This document shows, one piece after another, positions 50,527 through 57,986 of a stretch of 64,000 bases of DNA. The translations under genes and the position numbers were made by a program. This DNA is from Paenibacillus_D sp047238105 (GTDB lineage Bacteria > Bacillota > Bacilli > Paenibacillales > Paenibacillaceae), in the NCBI RefSeq assembly GCF_047238105.1, contig NZ_JBDFMD010000001.1, forward strand, positions 2,294,001-2,358,000. The letters are read 5' to 3'. The stretch's first letter is position 1, and the number at the start of each line of letters is the position of its first letter. The notes beneath the pieces are model-generated. The model searched no databases. It saw only the letters and a list, made by a program, of their open reading frames with translations, and was not told the origin of the DNA.

Positions 50527-51672
50527 TTACTTGTCATGCACGGCACAGCGATTCGGTCCCAGCTCCATCGCCTGCTGCTCCTCAGCTTCCGGCTCCAAGA
50601 GCCCCATATTCGTCCGACGGATCTCCTGATAGGCGTTCGGCTGCGGCGGCAGCTTCCCCGTCACCTCTGCCCGGAACGCTGTCTCGCTCCCTATGCTCAG
50701 ACCCGGATTGCTGGCGTACAAATCGCCCAGGCGAGCCGCGACCCGGCCAGCCTCGCCCAGCTCCCCCGTCTGGCCGAAATGGGCGGGCAAGACGATCAGA
50801 TCCTCCGACAAGCTACGGTACGTCTTATACAGTGTCGTTCGAAGATCTGCCACCCAATCCTCCGCCTTCCCGGCCAGGTCCGGTCGTCCGATGGAAGCGA
50901 CGAATAGTATGTCCCCGCTAAGCAAATACTGATCATCAACAATAAGGGACGTACTGCCGATCGTGTGCCCTGGCGAGTAAACCGGCTGAATGTGAATGTG
51001 CGAGCTTCCGACCCTGATCTCCTTGCCTTCTTCTAGAGGCGCGTAGTCAAACGCGACTTCGGTTGCGTCCTTCGGCGGCAGCCAGTAGGTCGCGCCAGCC
51101 TTCTCTGCCAGCACCCGTCCCCCCGAGATATGATCGGCGTGCAGATGCGTGTCCAGCGTGTGCACGATCCTCGCACCCTTCTCGCGGGCGAACTGCTCGA
51201 ACACGTCAGTCATGCGCAAGGTGTCGATCATCGCCGCTTCCCCGCCCGAGAGCACCATGTAGGACAGGCAGCCCTTGCCGATGCGGACGAACTGGTAAAG
51301 CTCGCCGCCATCCCGCAGATCGCCGATCTTGACAGGCTCCAGATGCTCGCTCCAGGCTCGCATACCGCCTTGCAAATAGTGGACGCGGCTGCTGCCTGCT
51401 TCAACAAGCTGCTCTGCCACGAAGATGGATGAACCTTCCTTGGCGCATACAACGAGTACGTCCTTGTCATTCGGGATACGATCCAGCGCCTCTCCCACCC
51501 CGTCCAGCAGATCAAAGTAAGGGATGTTCAAGCTCTCCGTCTGTCCGCCTTCGATTCTCCAGTTGCCGTATTCTGCTTCGTTGCGGACATCCAGGATAAA
51601 AAGCTCGTCACTTGCGAGAATCTTCTTCGTCAATTGTTGTGCTGTCATAGCTTGGATCGTAGGGGATGCCAT
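50527..51672 (-). CDS. cstB: Rhodanese-metallo-beta-lactamase fold protein (CstB-like persulfide dioxygenase)
   Basis: About 381 residues. The N-terminal rhodanese has its active-site Cys in VVCAKEGSS. The rest is a metallo-beta-lactamase fold with iron ligands in THLHADHISGG, HTIGSTS and SGDILF. The pairing with TusA and CstR suggests a CstB-type enzyme that oxidises low-molecular-weight persulfides to sulfite or thiosulfate. In the staphylococcal enzyme the domain order differs, so the relationship is functional rather than strict. ATG 51672 has GGAGGG ahead. It is the first gene of the operon. Confidence 0.88.
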   Translation of the reverse strand: MASPTIQAMTAQQLTKKILASDELFILDVRNEAEYGNWRIEGGQTESLNIPYFDLLDGVGEALDRIPNDKDVLVVCAKEGSSIFVAEQLVEAGSSRVHYLQGGMRAWSEHLEPVKIGDLRDGGELYQFVRIGKGCLSYMVLSGGEAAMIDTLRMTDVFEQFAREKGARIVHTLDTHLHADHISGGRVLAEKAGATYWLPPKDATEVAFDYAPLEEGKEIRVGSSHIHIQPVYSPGHTIGSTSLIVDDQYLLSGDILFVASIGRPDLAGKAEDWVADLRTTLYKTYRSLSEDLIVLPAHFGQTGELGEAGRVAARLGDLYASNPGLSIGSETAFRAEVTGKLPPQPNAYQEIRRTNMGLLEPEAEEQQAMELGPNRCAVHDK

Positions 51673-51695
51673 GGTTAATTCCCTCCTGTAATCAA

Positions 51696-51724
51696 GATAT
51701 ATACCCATAGGGGTATTATTTCAA
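51696..51724 (-). promoter_or_regulatory. Proximal cst promoter with operator in the spacer
   Basis: Minus strand: -35 TTGAAA (51724-51719), 17-bp spacer, -10 TATATC (51701-51696). The spacer contains the perfect palindrome ATACCC-ATAG-GGGTAT (51701-51716), so bound CstR would block polymerase directly. Confidence 0.7.
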
Positions 51725-51728
51725 GAAA

Positions 51729-51757
51729 ATTATATACCCCGTAGGGTATATGGTCAT
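51729..51757 (-). promoter_or_regulatory. Distal cst promoter with operator in the spacer
   Basis: Minus strand: -35-like ATGACC (51757-51752), 17-bp spacer, perfect -10 TATAAT (51734-51729). The palindrome ATACCC-CGTA-GGGTAT (51734-51749) lies in the spacer. Operator centres are 33 bp apart, about three helical turns. Confidence 0.65.
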
Positions 51758-51800
51758 AATATATGGTTTGTTATCTCCTGTCAACTGCCTCTCTCAGCAA

Positions 51801-51883
51801 GGTGAGACGGCTGTCGCCTAACAGTTTCGCAAAGCAAAACTAGCTTCGTATGCACACGGCGCAGCGCATTTCATTTCGAAGAA
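51801..51883. repeat. 83-bp stem-loop repeat, left copy
   Basis: Same length (83 bp) and about 87% identical by eye to 52225-52307. The outer arms (GAGACGGCTGTCGCC, GGCGCAGCGCATTTC) pair imperfectly, with an inner hairpin AGTTTCGC-AAA-GCAAAACT. It directly borders the inverted element at 51935. Confidence 0.7.
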
Positions 51884-51934
51884 GCCGGTTCGGCAAAGAA
51901 TATACGAACGCTCGCTGAACGCCCATTAACTAAA

Positions 51935-52109
51935 GTCAAAAGTACAACTAAATTTCCAAGTTTCACGGATGATGAGGCTCTCAACGTCAAAAGTACAGTT
52001 AATTAATCAAAAATTTCCTTTATTATCCACTTTCCCGAGAATTAACTGCACTTTTGTCTTTAAACCCACCTTTTAAGCTTTTTCTACTGTTGTTAGTTGT
52101 ACTTTTGTC
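51935..52109. repeat. Palindromic four-motif element, 51-nt spacing (copy D)
   Basis: Four 17-nt motifs: direct GTCAAAAGTACAACTAA at 51935 and GTCAAAAGTACAGTTAA at 51986; inverted TTAACTGCACTTTTGTC at 52042 and TTAGTTGTACTTTTGTC at 52093. Each pair of starts is 51 nt apart and both nested pairs centre on 52022. The outer pair shares AACTAA/TTAGTT and the inner AGTTAA/TTAACT, so the changes are matched. Segments between motifs are not conserved. Confidence 0.8.
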
Positions 52110-52224
52110 TCTATGAACAGCAATTTGGAGCTACATCGCCGCCGCTACCCTCCATAGCGACAATGCGAGGCAGCTCCTCACTTACCGAGACACATGTAGA
52201 TCAGCAAACTTTTCTGCAGAGCAC

Positions 52225-52307
52225 GGTGAAACGGCTGTCGCCTAACAGTTTTGCAAAGCAAAACTAGCTTCGCAAGCACGCGGCACAGCGCGTTTCATTC
52301 CGGAGAA
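52225..52307. repeat. 83-bp stem-loop repeat, right copy
   Basis: The outer arms GAAACGGCTGTCGCC and GGCACAGCGCGTTTC pair with two bulges. Inside are a perfect 8-bp hairpin AGTTTTGC-AAA-GCAAAACT and a small GCTT-CGC-AAGC hairpin, giving a three-armed shape. Its left copy is 424 bp away. Confidence 0.75.
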
Positions 52308-52341
52308 AGATAAGCGAAGTTGATGAGGATTACCGCTCCGC

Positions 52342-53427
52342 TCAGATCACGTCAAGCTGCTCCCGGTGCGGGAGTTCCGGGTGCGGCTGATGCGGCTCCG
52401 TCTGGTACCAGAATGCGACGGACGCGATATCATCCTGCAGGGGCAGATATTTGCCGCCGTGCGAACGCCAGCCCAGCGCCTGCACTGTCACACGGAAGTC
52501 TGTTTCGAACCGGATCGGATCCATCACATGCCAGCGGTACATGCCAAAACGCTGGTTCGCGCGGTAGAGTCCATCCGACTTAATATGCTGATGCATGCCC
52601 AGGTACGGCGTCGAATAGGTTACATACTTGCCATCCATATCCCAGTTCCAGGCCCCGCCAAAATAATCCTCCAGTCCCGTGCCGCAGATCGTCGGGAAGT
52701 CCGTGTCGCCATCCATATAACACTTGACCTCGCCTTCTCCCCACCAATTATTGCTGTTCACCTGCCAGGCCAGATAGGTGCCTACATAATGGCCTTTGCC
52801 TTTGATGCCGTCGATGATCGTATGCACATCCATATAGGCCAATGGGTTGCTGCGCCGCCACTGTGCATGGAAGTAAGCCATATCCTCCGGCACCTCGGTC
52901 AACGTATAGTTTACTTGGTAATACAGAACGCTTCGGACAAGCCCCACGTTCTCCATCGTAATCTTCGCTTTCTTGCGGAACGGCATCTCCCAGTAGCTGT
53001 TGAAGCCATTGGCCGGATTCACAGAGACCGGCAGCGAGTTGACCAGACTGCGTTCGCACCACCCGTTGCAGAAGAAGTCGCCCACTGGCACCTTGACCGA
53101 AGGCTCCGTCTCATCGTCCCAGTAGATGTTCAAGATCAGGCTCCGCCAGTTCTCCACCGGACAGGTCAGCCACAGATGCTGGATAACGCCCGGGCCGTCC
53201 ATCTCTGCCATCGTAAACGTCGTGCCCGGTTCAACCTGCACACATGGCGATATCTTCCAGCCTTGACCCAGCGTGCCGGAAGGCGCCAGGCCCTCACCTT
53301 CGAGGGCCATGCCGCCCTTGCCCTTCTCGCCTGTGAAGTTCTCCGGCGATATCGAACGCGATACGGCGTTTGATAACCGGGCCAGATTGCCCAGCCCCAT
53401 GCCGATTCCATTAAATTCGCTTGTCAT
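52342..53427 (-). CDS. DUF2961 protein, GH172-like glycosidase
   Basis: 361 residues with no signal peptide; a beta-jelly-roll protein of the DUF2961/GH172 type. Conserved segments are MAEMDGPGVIQHLWLT, NIYWDDETEPSVKVPVGDFFCNG, WGEGEVKCYMDGD, and CGTGLEDYFGGAWN. Carboxylates in the last two segments are the probable catalytic centre. GH172 enzymes split arabino- and fructo-furanosides. It is divergent from an AraC-family gene 253 bp away, which is likely its regulator. Confidence 0.85.
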   Translation of the reverse strand: MTSEFNGIGMGLGNLARLSNAVSRSISPENFTGEKGKGGMALEGEGLAPSGTLGQGWKISPCVQVEPGTTFTMAEMDGPGVIQHLWLTCPVENWRSLILNIYWDDETEPSVKVPVGDFFCNGWCERSLVNSLPVSVNPANGFNSYWEMPFRKKAKITMENVGLVRSVLYYQVNYTLTEVPEDMAYFHAQWRRSNPLAYMDVHTIIDGIKGKGHYVGTYLAWQVNSNNWWGEGEVKCYMDGDTDFPTICGTGLEDYFGGAWNWDMDGKYVTYSTPYLGMHQHIKSDGLYRANQRFGMYRWHVMDPIRFETDFRVTVQALGWRSHGGKYLPLQDDIASVAFWYQTEPHQPHPELPHREQLDVI

Positions 53428-53680
53428 AATTTACAACCTCCATTTATTCATTTTCGTTGAGCGCCCTCAGGTCTCGACTTAGCTTGTACAACGTCATTAT
53501 AGCTTGCAGCAGAGCGGGATAGCTTTAGCAATTGTCCGGTTTCTTTTATCAATTATTTAGCAGCTGGCGATACTGCCAAAGAGGAATTTCATAGACAGGA
53601 ACATGTACGAAGGCGCTTCCATGCTTTACAATAAATGATGACCAGGCTTCTGTACGATGAACTTAGGAGATGAACCATTC

Positions 53681-54598
53681 ATGAGCTTAACAACCATGCA
53701 TAGATTATCGCCCTATGTGCGCGTGGCTATGAATCATCGGCTGCAGCCGGGAACGATGATTGCCGAGCGGATGATCTGGGATTACGAGCTGCTGTATGTG
53801 AAGCAGGGTACCCTGGAGATCGAGCTGGAGCATACGACTTACGAAGCCACCGCAGGCGATGTGATGCTGTTCAAGCCCGGACAGCGCCATGCCATCCGGG
53901 TCCTTGGCGAGACGCCGGTAGACCAGCCCCACATTCATTTTGACCTGATCGAGCAGCCTGACAGCGCCACGGTGCCTATCTCCTTCCGGCATGCGCGGGA
54001 GATGAGCCATGAAGAAAAAGGCTGGTTTCGCGAGGATCTGCTGTCCGGTCCCGACATGGAGCTGCCGTGGCGTATAAACCTGCGATCGATAACGCCATTC
54101 GAGGACCGTTTGTTTCGAATCATACGCGAGTATGAGATGCAGCTTCCGTTCTATCATGCGCGATTGAAAGGGCTGATGCTGGAGATGCTTGTCTTCCTGC
54201 TGAGGGATTCATACACCCCTATGCCCTTGGGTGCAGACAACAGTATCGATCAATTGACGGAGATTCAACACTACATGAACACCCATGCCAATCGCGAGAT
54301 GACGCTTGATGAGCTTGCCGGGAGATTCCATCTGAGCAAGCACCGACTCATCCAGCTCTTCAAGTCCGTTTATGGCAGTACACCGATTCATTATCATCAG
54401 AAGATGCGGCTCGAGCGCGGCAAAAACATGTTGAAGTTCACGCAGCTCTCAGTTCAGGAAATCTCGGATGCGCTTGGCTTCCCCAGCATCCATGCCTTCA
54501 GCCGCGCGTTCAAAAATAAAGAAGGCCGCAGCCCCACCGCTTACCGGGCAGCAGCCTTGTCGTCCGACCACAGACTTGGACAGCATCCGCAGCCTTGA
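53681..54598 (+). CDS. AraC-family transcriptional regulator
   Basis: About 305 residues. The N-terminal cupin-like effector domain (HRLQPGTMIAERMIWDYELLYV, and FKPGQRHAIRVLGE) and a C-terminal AraC HTH (LDELAGRFHLSKHRLIQLFKSVYGSTPIHYHQKMRLERGK, then ISDALGFPSIHAFSRAFKNKEG). I chose ATG 53681 because the ATG at 53657 places the AGGAG inside the gene. It is divergent from the DUF2961 gene and presumably activates it. Its stop is only 9 bp from the stop of the convergent response regulator gene. Confidence 0.9.
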   Translation: MSLTTMHRLSPYVRVAMNHRLQPGTMIAERMIWDYELLYVKQGTLEIELEHTTYEATAGDVMLFKPGQRHAIRVLGETPVDQPHIHFDLIEQPDSATVPISFRHAREMSHEEKGWFREDLLSGPDMELPWRINLRSITPFEDRLFRIIREYEMQLPFYHARLKGLMLEMLVFLLRDSYTPMPLGADNSIDQLTEIQHYMNTHANREMTLDELAGRFHLSKHRLIQLFKSVYGSTPIHYHQKMRLERGKNMLKFTQLSVQEISDALGFPSIHAFSRAFKNKEGRSPTAYRAAALSSDHRLGQHPQP

Positions 54599-54607
54599 TG
54601 CGAGGCT

Positions 54608-56245
54608 TCACTCCTCCCGCTCCCGGTGTTTGTCCGCATACGCCTCGCGGTATTCCTGGGGGGACATGCCGTAGTGCTCCTTGAACACCTTGATAAAATA
54701 AGGTGCGCTCCGGTAGCCAAGTGAGGCGGCGATCTCATAAACCTTGCTGTGGCTCGTCTTCAAACGATGGGCGGCTTTGTCCATGCGCAGCCGGTACAAA
54801 TAATCGCTGACCGATTCGCCGGTCTGGGACTTGTACACCTTGGCCATGTAGACCGGGTGCAGATACACGTGCTCAGCGATCGCCGCCAGCGTAACATTGC
54901 CCGAGATGCGTTGCTCGACAATCTCCCGGACGGCCTCGACGATCGAATGCCGATCCAGCTTGGTGTCATCCTCCATATCCGCGCGCATCCGCTCCAGCGT
55001 CTGCAGCGCCCATGTCTTGCACTGGCCGATCGGCCGCAGATGCTTGCCAAAAAATAAATGCTCGTAGTCGGGACGGATGACATCGTGCAGCGCTTTGCCG
55101 TTTTTGTGGGCCAGCTGGGAATAGGCCGCATAGATGACATACATGACCTCGCGAAGATGCTCTTGCGACTCCGGGAAATTCCGTCCCAGCTCATCGAATA
55201 TGCCCTCCAGCTTGTCTGATGCCGCCCTCCACCGGCCCGACTCCAGCAAGGTGATGAGGAGCGGAGGCTCGTACAGCGTGGCAATCGAGTAGATCGGCCC
55301 GTCATTTCGAAGACCGTCCACCGTAAGATAGAACCCCTGATCGCCCCCCGCTTGCTTGCGGACCGATACGAGCAGCTGCTCGTAGATTCCCCGAAGCTCA
55401 ACGGGAAAACGTCCCCACCTCCCGACAGCAATCGAGATCTGTCCTTTCAGATAGGTCTGCACATTTTGCTGCAGCTGCAGCGACAATCGCTCCAGCCTCA
55501 TCTGACCGTCCTCCGCCGCCGGCTCGAGCGGACTGAGCGCGATGATCAGGTAATCATGCCGGTCTTTGCACGACCACAGATGAAACTCCCCCTGTGCAAG
55601 CTCCTCGGCGATATTGCCGACGGCAAACTCAAACAGAGAGAGGCTCTGCACGCCGTAAGCGGAGAACCCTTCCTCGAGCCGGATCAGCATGAGGGCCGCC
55701 GGTTCGCCGGACACGAACGGGATGCGGAGGGCAGTCAACTTTTCCTCCAGTCCGGATTCCTCCTGCCAACGTCCTTCCAGCAGCTCCAGCAGCAATTCGT
55801 TGCGCAGGAGCGGGAGATTCTCCTCCAGCGTTTTTTCGATCCGGCGGCGCGACAGATGCTCCTCCCATTCCGTCCGCAGCTTCTGCTGGACCCGCCGGAT
55901 CACGCGGAAGAGATCCTGGTCATCCACCGGCTTGAGCAGGTAGTCCTCGATTCCGAAGCGGATCGCATCTTTGGCGTATTCGAACTGCGCATGCCCCGAG
56001 ATCAGCACGCATTTGACATGCTTCCACCGGTCCTCGATCGCCTGCACCAGCACCAGGCCGTCCTCTTCCGGCATCTGGATATCCGTTATGACCAGGTCGA
56101 TCGATTGGCGCTTCAGGATATGCAGCGCCTCCTCACAAGAGAAGGCCTTATGGATCGCGTCGATCTCCAGATTCGCCTCGGCGATGGAGAGCGACAAGGC
56201 CTCCACCGCCGCTTCCTCGTCGTCTACAATTAACAAATTAAACAT
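54608..56245 (-). CDS. Response regulator, YesN type
   Basis: About 545 residues. An N-terminal receiver with acidic pair D8/D9 and phosphoacceptor D55 (VITDIQMPEEDG), a long middle region, and a C-terminal AraC HTH (LAAIAEHVYLHPVYMAKVYKSQTGESVSDYLYRLRM). ATG 56245 (MFNLLIVDDEE) with CAGGAGGC upstream overlaps the kinase stop by 8 bp. It is last in the operon binding protein-beta-helix-glycosidase-kinase-regulator, and probably activates that operon and the divergent permease genes. Confidence 0.93.
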   Translation of the reverse strand: MFNLLIVDDEEAAVEALSLSIAEANLEIDAIHKAFSCEEALHILKRQSIDLVITDIQMPEEDGLVLVQAIEDRWKHVKCVLISGHAQFEYAKDAIRFGIEDYLLKPVDDQDLFRVIRRVQQKLRTEWEEHLSRRRIEKTLEENLPLLRNELLLELLEGRWQEESGLEEKLTALRIPFVSGEPAALMLIRLEEGFSAYGVQSLSLFEFAVGNIAEELAQGEFHLWSCKDRHDYLIIALSPLEPAAEDGQMRLERLSLQLQQNVQTYLKGQISIAVGRWGRFPVELRGIYEQLLVSVRKQAGGDQGFYLTVDGLRNDGPIYSIATLYEPPLLITLLESGRWRAASDKLEGIFDELGRNFPESQEHLREVMYVIYAAYSQLAHKNGKALHDVIRPDYEHLFFGKHLRPIGQCKTWALQTLERMRADMEDDTKLDRHSIVEAVREIVEQRISGNVTLAAIAEHVYLHPVYMAKVYKSQTGESVSDYLYRLRMDKAAHRLKTSHSKVYEIAASLGYRSAPYFIKVFKEHYGMSPQEYREAYADKHREREE

Positions 56246-57962
56246 CTGCCTGCCTCCTGCTCCATTCCAGCGTGACCCGAAGGCCTCCTCCATCCGCTTT
56301 GGCGATCTGCAATCCCGCCCCTTCGCCAAACAGGTTCACCAGCCGCTGATGCACATTCCATACGCCATAGCCCATATCCTCCCGAAGCGGCCGGTTCAGC
56401 GAAGCCTCGAATTGCCGCAGCCGCTCGTCGTCCATGCCGCCTCCATTGTCCTCGACGAGCAACCGGAACCGCTCCGGGCCCACCTCGCCTTTCACCCGCA
56501 GCACCCCTTCTTTCTTCTGCTTCTCCAGACCGTGGATCAAGGCATTCTCCACAATCGGCTGCACGATGAGCCGCGGCACTTCCGTGTCCAGCATCTCTTC
56601 GGGCACGTCGATCTGGAAGCGGATCCGGCTCATCCGCATCGACTGGATGTGCAGATAATTTCTCACCAGCTCCATCTCCTCGCGCAAGGGCGCGATCGGA
56701 TTGTCCACCCGTGTCACGTACCGGTAATACGTGCCCAGACTGACCGCCATGGAGATCACCGCCTTGTCGTCGCCGAGGATCGTCATATTGCGGATGAAAT
56801 GAAGGCAATTGTACAGAAAGTGCGGATTGATCTGGGATTGCAGCTGCTTCAGCTCCGCTTCCTTGGCCCGCAGCTCCTCCACATAGACCTTCTGGATCAA
56901 TTGCCGGATCTGGGCGACCATGTCATTGAACCGCTCCATGACGAAGCCGAATTCATTGCGGGGCTTCATCTGGATGTGAACCGAGAAATCTCCCCGCTTC
57001 AAGCGCTGCAGGCTTGACACCAATTCCTTCAAAGGCAATCGGATGTGGAGGTACAGCAAATAAGAGGCAACCAGGCCGAGTACCAACAGAAGTGTTGTCG
57101 AGAGGTAGAAGTTCCGGTTTGTCTGCTTGATCGGCAGCAGCAACTGCTCCAGGGAAAGATAGTCTACTACGACCCAGCCCATCCAATCCGAGCGCATCGT
57201 CATAACCAGGTCCTCATCGAGGTGAAAGATGGAGCTGCGGCTTGAATAGGTGGCGCGATGATCCTGGATGTAGCCGGCAATTCCCGACACCCGTTCCATA
57301 TCCGCTGTCCGGTTGGCAATGATGCCATGCTCGGGATGATACAAAAAGGGATCGCCCTCCCCGCTTCGCTTGTAATTGTCCAGATACGAAATCAGCGTGC
57401 CTTCGTTGAATCCGGTTTCTACTACGACATTGGCACGGTCCACATTCGCATAGCCGGTAATCGGATAAACTGTGTAGCGCACAAAGCGATTGGGCAGCCC
57501 CTCTCTCTGCTCGTATTGCCATCCCGGTTCAAGCGGCCCTTCAGCAAGTGTGGGCATGCCGGTCAGACCCGGACGAAAGGAAACCGCATGCCCCTCGGAA
57601 GGGGCATATACCGACAGGTGATCGATCCAATCCAGAGTCGCTGCCTGCATGACCAGCTTGTTCATGATCGACTTTTTCGACTCTACCCGGCTGTATTCGC
57701 TCTCATAGTTCGACAGATAGGCAAGTTCGCGGATGGACTGGTCATTGCTCAGGATAAAACCGCTTTGCGCAAGCTCGTCAATTTTAGCCGTCAACTGATT
57801 AAGGAAAAAATCAAATTTGCTGAATTGCGCTTCTTCAATCTTTTCTTGCAGCACATTGACCGAGACACGGTTCGAGTACGTATACATCAAGACAACCGGA
57901 ATCAAAAGCATCATAATAATCGCCACCACTTTTGAAAACACATTGTTTTGAAAATGAGTCAT
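56238..57962 (-). CDS. Sensor histidine kinase, YesM type
   Basis: About 574 residues. First membrane helix VVAIIMMLLIPVVLMYTYSN, an extracellular domain to about residue 285, and a second helix (STTLLLVLGLVASYLLYL). HAMP then leads to His_kinase with QINPHFLYNCLHFIRN, and a HATPase with NGGGMDDERLRQF. It senses an extracellular sugar and phosphorylates the regulator encoded next. GGGAGGTTCGGGT precedes ATG 57962. It is 24 bp from the glycosidase stop. Confidence 0.93.
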   Translation of the reverse strand: MTHFQNNVFSKVVAIIMMLLIPVVLMYTYSNRVSVNVLQEKIEEAQFSKFDFFLNQLTAKIDELAQSGFILSNDQSIRELAYLSNYESEYSRVESKKSIMNKLVMQAATLDWIDHLSVYAPSEGHAVSFRPGLTGMPTLAEGPLEPGWQYEQREGLPNRFVRYTVYPITGYANVDRANVVVETGFNEGTLISYLDNYKRSGEGDPFLYHPEHGIIANRTADMERVSGIAGYIQDHRATYSSRSSIFHLDEDLVMTMRSDWMGWVVVDYLSLEQLLLPIKQTNRNFYLSTTLLLVLGLVASYLLYLHIRLPLKELVSSLQRLKRGDFSVHIQMKPRNEFGFVMERFNDMVAQIRQLIQKVYVEELRAKEAELKQLQSQINPHFLYNCLHFIRNMTILGDDKAVISMAVSLGTYYRYVTRVDNPIAPLREEMELVRNYLHIQSMRMSRIRFQIDVPEEMLDTEVPRLIVQPIVENALIHGLEKQKKEGVLRVKGEVGPERFRLLVEDNGGGMDDERLRQFEASLNRPLREDMGYGVWNVHQRLVNLFGEGAGLQIAKADGGGLRVTLEWSRRQADV

Positions 57963-57986
57963 ACCCGAACCTCCCAATTCGCGCTG

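Noticed and set aside
51935..52109. CRISPR-like regularly spaced repeats
   Set aside because: Only four motifs of 17 nt, half of them inverted, with no cas genes, no leader, and matching of partners rather than identical direct repeats.
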